DNA of 64,000 nt from Aphelidium insulamus. Taxonomy: Eukaryota > Aphelidiomycota > Aphelidea > Aphelidiaceae. Shown piece by piece: positions 25,601-35,100 of the stretch. The notes beneath the pieces were generated by a model that was given only the letters and a program-made list of their open reading frames with translations, was not told the origin of the DNA and did no database searches. The translations under genes and the position numbers were made by a program. Location: positions 1 through 64,000 of the forward strand of contig JAZDSV010000005.1 of assembly GCA_036784855.1 (NCBI GenBank). The letters are read 5' to 3'. How positions within the stretch are numbered: position 1 is the stretch's first letter; every line of letters begins with the position of its first letter.

Positions 25601-26226
25601 ATTTGCGCCGCAGGTCTGGCGGTTCGGCAGCGGAGCGAGTTGCCGGCAAGCAGCGCCCGCACACCGCTGGAGATGCAATGTTTGTCTCGAGGCAAGAGCG
25701 AGGCTCATTCAGTTCGCCAGTAGGCACGAGTGTGCCGGCTCGTCCCAGCAGTGCCGGGGAGCAGATGAGGAACGCCGGCAGCAAAATGCGGGTACTCATA
25801 GCCGCGGAAAATCCAATATCATCGCGACTGTTGGAACGGATGATTTGCCGCAATTTCGACTGCCAGCCAACGGTCGTGGAGAATGGAGCCGAGGCGGTCC
25901 GGCTAGCCGTCAATGACTCGCATTTTGACGTAATATTCCTCGACATCATGTAGGTTTACCCTTTGTGTCTGAAACAGAAGTATTCACTCGCTCACTTTAC
26001 ACCTCGTAGCCTGCCAATTATAGACGGGGAGGCGGCGGCGCGCATGATTAAAAACGCCGCTCGCAGTCTCAACATGGACACGCCAATTGTCGCAATGAAG
26101 ACATTCGATCCCACCGAGAGCAGCACTGACCACGCCGACGTATTTGACTTTCTCCTACAAAAGCCGGTGTCGTACGATGCGGTGCAGCATCTGCTTACGC
26201 GGTGTTTGGGCTTTGACCTGGTGTGA
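19607..26226 (+). CDS. RIM15: Rim15-like kinase: PAS, zinc-finger-like, AGC kinase, receiver domain
   Basis: Eight exons by phase: 19607-21434, 21491-21980, 22031-23707, 23749-23843, 23885-23944, 23986-24487, 24535-25949, 26010-26226; about 2094 residues if a frame break near 22645 is bridged. Order: a long Ser/Ala-rich N-terminus, a PAS-like domain (about residue 745 on, split at QQVFG), a short CxxC...HxxxxC element ([11 protein letters not shown]...HAETC), then a kinase with [30 protein letters not shown], and after a Ser-rich insert of about 145 residues [12 protein letters not shown]. That insert is typical of the Greatwall/Rim15/MAST group. The C-terminal receiver-like domain has FDVIFLDI (phospho-acceptor Asp) and QKPVSYDAV. 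Known role: Rim15 drives quiescence through endosulfines under TORC1/Sch9/PKA control. A Sch9-like kinase lies 15 kb upstream. An ATTAAATAAA signal follows at about 26253. Confidence 0.9.
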
Positions 26227-26350
26227 CGCTACAATATCCGAGCTGGTCTCGATTAAATAAAATGTCTTGCACACACACACACACAACAATGTTGTAGTGT
26301 ACATATGTACTTATGCTTCTCTATTGCACATTGATATGTGTATGTATCGT
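26227..26350. terminator. Convergent 3' region with (AC)n
   Basis: Region between the convergent RIM15-like and hydrolase stops. It has an AATAAA-type polyadenylation signal near 26255 (plus strand) and an (AC)n run at about 26266-26285. Confidence 0.6.
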
Positions 26351-27467
26351 TCACACAAATTCGAATGCTTCATCTCCGCGCGACGTGACATCTGAGGCAG
26401 CGTCATGTGGCCTGCTGATGCAGACACCCGCGACGATCATGTCCTCCACCATTCGATTAATAACACTGGATACGACGGCAGGGTGTGTGAGGGGAACATC
26501 CCGCGCAGCACCCACGACCAGCTTCAGGGAACAGTGCCCGTGCACCGGCACCACCGACATATTAGCCGGCATAAACGGATCGCGGTCACCGCACAGAAGC
26601 TCCACGTGAAACTTTCTCGCGTCCGCCAGTTCGTCCAGCGAGCGCACCGTGGACCAGCTGGGCTCCGAGCTAATGTCGGCCACAAGAGCAGTGAGTTGGG
26701 TGGCAAGTGCACTCCCCGCACCTGCACAATGATTGTACGGCGCCCATGTCTGCGCCACCATCTGCCGCCAGTCCAGCGATGTCATCATGGCCAACACCAA
26801 GTAGATGTATCTGTGCTTATCAGGTGGTGCACAGGTGTACCTACATCCACCTGCAGACACACCACACAGATATAGAGAGACAAGTACTAGCCTGACAGCC
26901 CAGTTGGGAAGCCAGTGTAGCAGCCATGACACCGGCTCCACAGTGAGGGCGTGGTATATCCATGCAGGCCACGGCAAGTCCATCTCGCCGAGTATTGGCG
27001 CCACCCACACCACGCCCACGCAGTTGACACTCTGGCCGTCGAACTGCGACAAGAGCTCCGCCACCACGAAGCCGGCCACATCATGCACCACGAACAGCAC
27101 GGGCGGCGGCGACGGCGTCTGCTCCTCAAGCATCACGGCGGGGACGCGTGGCACGCGCTCTCGGGCCAGCTGGCAGTGACGCATGACATTGAACAAGTGG
27201 CAGGCTTGCGCGGCCGGTGACAGGTCGTGCGCGCCTTCGGACAGTTTCGGCACCGTGTGCCCGAAGCCTAGCATCTCCCAGTTGAGCAGCTGTGTGTGCG
27301 CGGCGATACCGGGAGACAGCTGGATGGCTGAGATGACCTGGTGCCACTGCCACGTGCATGTCACTCCGTTGTGGTGCGTGTGTACATGTGTGCGTGCGTA
27401 CCAGGGACGAGTCCTGCTGGAAGCCATGGATGAACACGATGCCCAAGTCAGTAGCGCGCTTCTGCAT
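26351..27467 (-). CDS. Alpha/beta-hydrolase-fold protein
   Basis: Exon 1 is 27467-27402 (MQKRATDLGIVFIHGFQQ), joined in phase 0 by a 55-nt GT-AG intron to an exon starting at 27346. A second intron lies near 26890-26825, its exact donor uncertain. Visible fold elements: the oxyanion HG motif in VFIHGFQQDSSLW after strand beta-3, a VLFVVHDVAGFV segment at the nucleophile-elbow position but with His-Asp-Val in place of G-x-S-x-G, a cap region rich in Trp, and a late strand carrying LLCGDRDPFMPANMS, where a catalytic acid (GDRDPF) normally sits. A His before the C-terminus (VPLTHPAVV) could complete a triad. The elbow Ser is not evident, so the protein may be catalytically altered or the elbow misread. 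It is tandem with and downstream of the AOX gene. Substrate unknown. Confidence 0.65.
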
Positions 27468-27587
27468 GGTACCTGGCCGGGACTACGGCACGGTGTGTGC
27501 GCAGTGCACTGCACCTGTGACGCCACCACTGAACGCTACTGACGTGGCAATAGGTGGCTGACGTGGCAAAGGTACTCTATGACATTG

Positions 27588-27622
<35 letters not shown>

Positions 27623-27648
27623 ATGGCGGCGAGTTCTGTCCCGGTGTC
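27468..27648. repeat. (GT)n microsatellite between AOX and hydrolase genes
   Basis: About 17 TG units at roughly 27588-27621, in the short space between the AOX stop and the hydrolase start. The promoter of the hydrolase gene should lie in these 181 bp. Confidence 0.85.
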
Positions 27649-28726
27649 TCAGGCCTTGTTGGCGATGTGGTGGTTGACGTCGCGGTGCTGTGCCTCATCG
27701 GCGCGCACGGCCAGCACCACATCCTTCAGGCGCGCCGTCTCCTCCAGGTTCCAGTAGTCGATGGCGATGCGCGGCGCCGGAATGTTCTCGATGCGGCCGG
27801 CGTCGATCTCGGCGGCAAACGCCGTGTAGCTCACCACCGCCTCCTCCTCCAGGTAGCCGACTAGGCGGTGCGCGGTCTGTGGCGCCGCGGCATACAGCGC
27901 GGTGTAGCCGGCCAGGAATACCTTTTGCACGCACCACACCATCGCGCGGTCAAACAGGTTCGGCCGCGCGATCTCAAGCCAGGTGTTGAGGTGCATGCGC
28001 TCGTTCTCGGCCTCGTGCAGCAGGTGGCTGATGACGCTGAGGTCGTGCGCGGCGCTGGCCGGGTCCATTCGCCGCAGCGATCGTAAGTGCAATCGCAGTC
28101 CGGCCACGGCTCCCGGCACGGCTGTCACAGTCAGTCCAGTCTGTCATGTCTGTCTCCGTAGATGGACATCCACACGGATATACAGATACACTTCACACAC
28201 ACACACACACACACACACCGGCAACAGTCTCGAGCAAGAGGGCGCGGTGCACGTAGCGTTTGGAGAAAAAGTAGTCGCTCGGCTTGCGCAAGGCCTTCAC
28301 GATTGCCAGCGCCACGCGGTCACTGACAGTTTGCGGCGTGTGGTGCAGGCCGATTCCAATGTCCATCGCTTGCAGGCTGGCCGACGTGACTTTGGTGTCG
28401 GACGCGTAGAACTCCGGACGTATCGGCGCCGGTGTCACAAGTGATGGCAGTGCCGCCGCGTATGTGCCCTGGTCAACGTGCTGCGCAGCGGCATCCGGAT
28501 GAGCGATATCTTCTGCCACCAGGGCGGCCATTGCCTGCATCTTTTTTGGCGCCGATGGTGTAGAGTACTGTCGGAGTCCATTTTTGTGCCAGGCAATAGA
28601 TGATTTAGCTCGTGGAAGACCTGTCGTCTGAAGCACGGGTGACACGGAAAATGTTCTCGCCGTAGGTGCACAGCGGCTGCTTATCCGGAACGGGCGATGC
28701 CACACCAGCGACTTGACCATGATCAT
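27649..28726 (-). CDS. AOX1: Mitochondrial alternative oxidase (AOX)
   Basis: Two exons, 28726-28219 and 28121-27649, joined in phase 1; 326 residues. All four di-iron motifs are present: LLET (split just before the intron), [16 protein letters not shown] and [12 protein letters not shown]. The N-terminus is Arg/Ser-rich with hydrophobic residues ([11 protein letters not shown]), a good mitochondrial presequence. Start could be Met at 28726 or 28720. AOX oxidises ubiquinol and reduces oxygen to water in the inner mitochondrial membrane, bypassing complexes III and IV (established). The intron begins inside a (GT)12 run, so the exact donor GT cannot be told from sequence. The acceptor gives ...[10 protein letters not shown]. 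Confidence 0.97.
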
Positions 28727-29040
28727 CGTGCTACGCGTTTGAAGCAGTGCGGAACAGCGCAGCGGCTTTTATACCCGTCTGCCGGCTATCGCTATCAGTG
28801 CTATCGTGGGCGCGATATGTCGACATCCCATCGATGGCGCACCACCACACGTGTTGCAACCAGTCAGCGGCTGCCTCTCCACACACAGCGCCCCTTATCG
28901 CATTGTGTCACTCCGAGCTTGTTTGTGCCCACACTCGATAATATTTCACGTGCTCTTATCGCGGGTCCGCGTGAATTTTCCCGGCGCTCTGGTACTTGAC
29001 AGCTTATGTCAGGCAATATACATATTTCTATAAGAGTCTA
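28727..29040. promoter_or_regulatory. Upstream region of AOX
   Basis: 314 bp between the F-box gene 3' end and the AOX start. It should hold the AOX promoter. It contains GATAA-type and CACG-type motifs (for example near 28940 and 28970), not distinctive enough to assign a factor. No gene seen. Confidence 0.3.
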
Positions 29041-30333
29041 TTAGGAGAGGTGTGCCGCGCCACTGGCGCCCAGTATCTCGAATGTGGTAGGGCGTCCTGG
29101 GGGGTTAATCAATTGTGCACCCGAGAGTGGCCGATCGTCCACGAGAGGACACCCGTGGACGTTGAGTGAGCGCAAAGTGCATCGGCCCCGCTCTTTCAGA
29201 TCGGCCACTATCTCTAGAACGTTGGCAGTGACATTGTTGCAGTAGCTAATGTCCAAGTGCTGCAGTGCAGGATGCTGCGTAAGAAGCGCCGTCACAATCG
29301 CGTCATCCAACGGGGTGTGCGACAGGTCCAGTCTCCGAAGCGCCGAGCCATCACCGACATCCACTGCACAAACAAGTGCCGCTGGGAGAATTTTCTTTGT
29401 TAAGCACGGCCATGCGGCCGACACGGTTTCCAGCAGACTAGGTCGCAGCATCAGAGAGCCCAGCTGCTGCCAGTACACTGTAGCCACCTCCTCACCCACA
29501 CACACTACGCCATCTAGCACAAGGTGGCGAAGACGGCACAATTTGCGCAATGGCGCGATACCCAGTTCAGTGTCGACATGCAGATATCTCGCCGATAAAT
29601 GCTGTAAATTCGGCGCCATGTCGCAAATGTACTGCAGGGTGCCAGAAGTCAGCGCGTCACTGGGACGCTTGTACCCATCTAGTCTGTCCGCGCCGTCAGC
29701 GTTGTCATTGGCGCCGACAATTCGCAGCGACTTCAACGTGGAACCTGCCAGACGCACCAACGCACACACGACATCATGACCGGCCAGATGCGGGTTGCCG
29801 CCCATCAGCGTGATGGATTCGAGTTGCACAGGCGGCGGATCCAGTTCCCAGAGCTTGATCAAGTGCTGAAGTGCCGCCACGGACACACCCGACAGACACA
29901 CCAGCTCCAAGTGCCGCAGGTTGCGCATATATCGCAGCGCCAACAGTTCCACATCGACCACAATTAGGTTACTCAATGATAGGCGGCGTACAAGTGGCGC
30001 GTAGTGGCTGCACTGCGGTATCTGCCTGGCCAGCATCTGCCATCGCTTCTCTGTATGAATGTGCATATTAGCAAGCAATAAGTATATCTATGTAAACACA
30101 AGGGTGCACATGCCTTGGTTGAAGGAGAGTTGAACATTGTGCCACAGTAATCGTGAAGCGGCGCTGTGCAATGAAGAGTTTACGTGGAGGAGTGCGTGCA
30201 ACGTGCCCATATCTAGCCCATACGTGTAATCATTACGCGAGTGCTGGGTGGATGTCCCGCGGCCTGTATAAACTGCGTGTCCAACAATAATCTCTGCAAT
30301 ACCGGGCACGGACAATGCGGTAATTGCGGCCAT
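29041..30333 (-). CDS. F-box/LRR protein
   Basis: The C-terminal exon (30050-29041) encodes about seven to nine leucine-rich repeats of the cysteine-containing F-box type: LRHLELVCLSG, LESITLMGG, LKSLRIVGA, LRRLDLSHTPLDD, LQHLDISYCNNVT, LRSLNVHGCPLVDD. The upstream exon encodes an F-box-like stretch, starting MAAITALSVPGIAEII and ending AASRLLWHNVQLSF. Substrate receptors of SCF ubiquitin ligases have this layout (inference for this gene). The start was taken at the Met at 30333 that begins the F-box; the frame stays open upstream to 30480, so a longer N-terminus is possible. The two exons join in frame only with a GC donor (GCATGT) at 30113 and an acceptor at 30051, a 63-nt intron. Confidence 0.75.
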
Positions 30334-30506
30334 TAGGAGATGATGGATTGCCAAATGTGGATCAGGGGTTCCATCAAATCTGATCACTCCTGAGAGAAGA
30401 TTCTCGCACCTGACACACCTGCATATATAATAATACCTGCCAAAACAAGAAGTATGCACAGCAGAAGTACGTAAATACATTCAATAAGTATCTCCGGTAT
30501 ATTTAG

Positions 30507-31733
30507 TTAACCAACCATCTTGGACATGTCGGCGTTGGGGTATTTGCGCTGACAGAATGTCATTAGCCGCTTGATGCCTTGAATGTATTTGCGCTGTGTC
30601 TCGTCATTAAGCACGTGCGCCACCTTGTGCACCGCAATACGCTCATCGGCACTACGCTCGTGGATACCGACCTGTATGTATGCACACACAATGAGACTAC
30701 AGTATAAGACAAGGTTACTCTGTCGACGCACCGACGTAACACCAATGGGCCAGGCAGCATTACCGATGGAGAGGCGCAGATACGCGTCGTTGGCCTGCAG
30801 GTACTCGCGTTTGTGCAAAGCATGACAAATCTCGATAATCAATTCAACCACATCTTGTTCCACGTTCTGCTGCTTCAACAACTTGAAGAACGGCTTCATA
30901 TTGTCCGCCGTCTGCTTCTGGATGGCCATCTCGGTTTTACCCTCCGCGGACCGCCGTTCCTCGTCCGCCACCGAGTTCAAATAGTTTTCCCATTCAAACA
31001 GCAATTTCTTCCAAAACACGTACATTAGAGTGTAGCACCTGGGACCTTGTGAGGTGGACACATTGATAGAAGACATTGAGTACCTGGACTTGTTGCTCTG
31101 GTAGAGGGACCACTCTATCTCGCCCAAACTGGACTCGTACTTGGCCAGCACCGCGTCCCGCTTGTCTAGTTTCGCAGTAGACTCGGTGGTGGCAGCATTT
31201 ACGCCCAGCGCTTCGTGGTGCAACTGCTCGTCCACGCGATTAAGTATGTTCTTGTAGATGTTGCCGCTCTGCACCGCGGTCTCGCGCGACTCGGACACTT
31301 TGAGCCGTTGCAGACGCTTCAGTGCGGTCTCGCCAAACAGCCGTATGGGCTGGCCACGCATCCTGAACCGGCGCCTGATCTCGGCTTCGTCTAGTTCCGC
31401 GTACACGTCCGCCGAGGCCACCGGTACCTCGTCACCATTTACAGGTTGTGTAGTGATGGTGCCATCCTGGACGCTGCCAGTTGATGATGATGATGATGCT
31501 ACTGGCGCGGATTTCTTATCCGCGTCCGATGTACTGGTATCAGAGGATCGGCGAGAATCGGGCGTGGTGGAGGCAGCGCCGCCTGGAGTCGTCGACTCGT
31601 CGCCGACCAGTAGTTCCGTGGTCTGCAAGTCGGCAGCGCGTGCAAACTTTCTCGACGGGTCAGCCGTGGCGGCGGCATCCAGTACTTTTCTCTTCCGTGC
31701 AATCTCCTCCCGGAGCGTCTTTGCCAGGTCCAT
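30507..31733 (-). CDS. PRP18: Pre-mRNA splicing factor PRP18
   Basis: Starts MDLAKTLREEIARKRK, the family's N-terminal helix, which decides this Met over one 93 nt upstream. A Ser/Thr/Asp-rich linker follows, then the PRP4-like motif (EIRRRFRMRGQPIRLFGE), and the conserved Prp18 domain from YVFWKKLLFEWE through IGNAAWPIGVTS to VAHVLNDETQRKYIQG and RLMTFCQ. Prp18 acts with Slu7 in the second step of splicing, helping 3' splice-site docking (established). Two introns run through without stops: 45 nt ending at KSR|CYTLMY, and 60 nt between GVTS and VGIHERS. Both are removed because they interrupt conserved sequence. The gene is head to head with PRP8. Confidence 0.95.
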   Translation of the reverse strand: MDLAKTLREEIARKRKVLDAAATADPSRKFARAADLQTTELLVGDESTTPGGAASTTPDSRRSSDTSTSDADKKSAPVASSSSSTGSVQDGTITTQPVNGDEVPVASADVYAELDEAEIRRRFRMRGQPIRLFGETALKRLQRLKVSESRETAVQSGNIYKNILNRVDEQLHHEALGVNAATTESTAKLDKRDAVLAKYESSLGEIEWSLYQSNKSRYSMSSINVSTSQGPRCYTLMYVFWKKLLFEWENYLNSVADEERRSAEGKTEMAIQKQTADNMKPFFKLLKQQNVEQDVVELIIEICHALHKREYLQANDAYLRLSIGNAAWPIGVTSVRRQSNLVLYCSLIVCAYIQVGIHERSADERIAVHKVAHVLNDETQRKYIQGIKRLMTFCQRKYPNADMSKMVG

Positions 31734-32186
31734 TGGATATTCAATCAATTTACGAAGTGCCTGTCTCTGATATTTACACGAATTCTGCTTTGCATTACAC
31801 GTGAGCATTGCTTTATTTATTTCCATTAATTGTTAATTAACTGTTGTAAGCTTGCTTCTATGAAGCAATTTCTCGCTTCACAATGCGCATTCATTTATTT
31901 GCTGGTGGATGGCTCCGTAAGCAAGACATGCAACTAGTGTAAACGCTGTTTCCCATCGTACCTACCTGCCTGAACTGACATGAGGCGACAATAATCTCTG
32001 ATATGACTATGTAGTCAGACTACACCAGTTATGACTAAAAATGTCGCGTTATTAACCACATACAGTATGCATCGCACAACCCTAAGTTCTATTGGCCAGG
32101 GTCTCGGTTAGGGCTGCAGGCGGGGAGTTGAGTGCAGCGTCAGGCCGTGGCTTCACTCCAAATCCGCCTCTGCACAGCGCTGTGCC
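31734..32186. promoter_or_regulatory. Bidirectional promoter PRP18 / PRP8
   Basis: 453 bp between divergent start codons. AT-rich TTAATTAA-type motifs occur near 31832-31845. No further gene is seen. Confidence 0.5.
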
Positions 32187-35100
32187 ATGGCGACACAAAC
32201 CGGCGCTCCGTACGCGATGCAGTCACAGATTCCCGCGCCGCCGCAGGTTGCCGCCGAGTCCATTCAGGACAAGGCCAAGCGCTGGCGTCAGATGAACCAG
32301 CGCCGCTACAATGAAAACCGCAAGTTTGCCCTCGGCCAGATCGCCAAGGAGGACATGCCGCCAGAGCACGTGAGAAAGGCAAGTTTCCCGCGGGCAAGGC
32401 TTCTGTATGTCTAGTGGCTAATCTCGCGTAGATAATCAAGGACCACGGGGACATGTCGTCGCGCAAGTTTCGCCATGACACGCGCATCTACCTGGGGGCG
32501 TTGAAGTACATTCCGCACGCCATGCTCAAGCTGCTGGAGAATATGCCAATGCCGTGGGAAGAAGTGCGCGACGTCAAGGTCCTGTACCACATTACGGGTG
32601 CCATTTCCTTCGTCAATGAGATTCCCTGGGTTATTGAGCCAGTGTATATGGCTCAGTGGGGTAAGAGCTATTTACATAACCTGTTCATGCACATAACTTA
32701 CCTGTCTTCAGGCACCATGTGGATTATGATGCGTCGCGAGAAACGTGATCGTCGCCATTTCAAGCGTATGCGTTTCCCGCCGTTTGACGATGAAGAGCCT
32801 CCGCTGGACTATGGCGACAACATCTTGGACGTGGAGCCGCTGGAACCAATTCAGATCGAGCTGGACGAGCAAGAGGATTCGGCCGTGTTTGACTGGTTCT
32901 ACGACCACAAACCGTTGATAGGGACCAAGTTCGTCAATGGGCCGTCTTATCGCAAATGGAAGTTGGACCTTCCCATCATGTCCAATTTGCACCGATTGTC
33001 CAGCCAGCTATTGAGCGATCTTGTGGATCCCAACTATTTCTATTTGTTTGACAAGAAGAGCTTCTTCACCGCCAAGGCCCTCAACATGGCAATTCCTGGT
33101 GGACCAAAGTTTGAGCCGCTCTACCGCGAGGTTGATGAAGGAGACGATGACTGGAACGAGTTCAACGACATACAGAAAGTTATTATTCGTTTGCCGATTC
33201 GTACCGAATACCGTGTGGCGTTTCCGCACCTGTACAACAGCCGTCCTCGACAGGTCCATGTAGCGCCATATCACTTCCCAGCCGTTGTTTATGTGCGCTC
33301 CGAAGACCCTGAACTGCCGGCATTCTACTATGACCCCATTATCAACCCGATTTCATTGCGCAGCTTTTCAAACACAGGTGCAGCGGAACATCTCGATGAT
33401 ATATTTGGAGATGAGGATGAAGATTTGTCGATCGATATTCCCGACTTTGACAGCGAGCCCCTGCTGGGCGATATGCCGCTCTATACTGAAAACACTGCCA
33501 ATGCAATTATCCTGTACTGGGCACCAAACCCCTTCGACAAGCGCACGGGTCGTATGCGCCGCGCTCAGGATGTACCAGTGATCAAGACATGGTACCTGGA
33601 GCACTGTCCCCCGGGCCAGCCAGTCAAGGTCCGCGTGTCATACCAAAAACTGCTCAAGACATTTGTGCTGAACAAGCTGCATGCACAAAACCCACGTCCG
33701 CAATGCAAGAAGTACTTGTTTCGCCAGCTGAAGGCGACCAAGTTTTTCCAAGAGACAACGCTCGACTGGGTGGAAGCTGGGTTGCAAGTTTGCCGACAGG
33801 GCTACAATATGCTCAACTTGTTGATTCACCGCAAGAGTCTCAACTATTTACATTTGGACTACAATTTCAACTTGAAACCCATCAAGACTCTGACTACAAA
33901 GGAGAGAAAGAAATCTCGTTTTGGCAACGCATTCCACTTGTGCCGTGAGCTGCTTCGTCTCACAAAATTGATTGTCGACTCGCATGTCCAGTATCGCTTG
34001 GGCAACATCGATGCGTATCAACTGGCTGACGGCCTGCAGTACATTTTCGCCCATGTGGGCCAGCTTACCGGCATATACCGTTATAAGTACAAAGTTATGC
34101 ATCAAGTTCGCATGTGCAAAGATCTTAAGCATCTCATTTGTAAGTTCATACTGTTCGATTTCTTGTTGCGTTAATTTTTCTAGACTACCGATTTAATACC
34201 GGTGCTATCGGTAAAGGACCTGGTTGTGGCTTTTGGGTTGCCGGCTGGCGCGTGTGGCTCTTTTTCTTGCGCGGTATTATTCCATTGCTGGAGCGCTGGT
34301 TGGGCAATTTGCTTGCGCGGCAGTTCGAGGGCCGCCATACGAAAGGTGTTGCGAAGGCACTGACGAAGCAGCGTGTTGAATCTCACTTTGATTTGGAGTT
34401 GCGTGCCGCAGTCATGCACGATATCATGGACATGATGCCCGAGGGTGTCAAGGGCAACAAAGCCAAAACAATTATGCAGCATTTGAGTGAGGCTTGGCGT
34501 TGCTGGTATGTGTTGGCGTTAGTAAATATGATTCATCCTAATCCGTCGCAGGAAGGCCAATATTCCGTGGAAGGTTCCTGGCTTACCCACGCCGATCGAG
34601 AATATGATTTTACGTTATGTCAAGTCGAAAGCAGACTGGTGGACCAGTGTGACGTACTACAATCGCGAGCGTGTCCGCCGTGGTGCAACTGTTGACAAGA
34701 CTGTCGCCAAGAAGAACTTGGGTCGGCTTACCCGACTGTATCTGAAGGCGGAACAGGAGCGTCAGCACAACTACTTGAAAGATGGGCCGTACGTCACTGC
34801 GGAAGAGGCCGTTGCGATTTACACAACCACCGTTCACTGGCTGGAATCGCGCAAATTCTCTCCGATTCCGTTCCCGCCGCTGTCGTACAAGCATGATACC
34901 AAGCTGCTCATTCTGGCGCTTGAGCGGTTGAAAGAAGCTTACAGTGTGAAGGGACGGTTAAATTCGAATCAGCGCGAGGAGCTTGGCTTGATCGAGCAGT
35001 CGTACGATAATCCACATGAGTGCCTCAGCCGCATCAAGCGCTTGCTGCTCACACAGCGTGCGTTCAAAGAGGCCGGCATTGAGTTCATGGACATGTTCAA

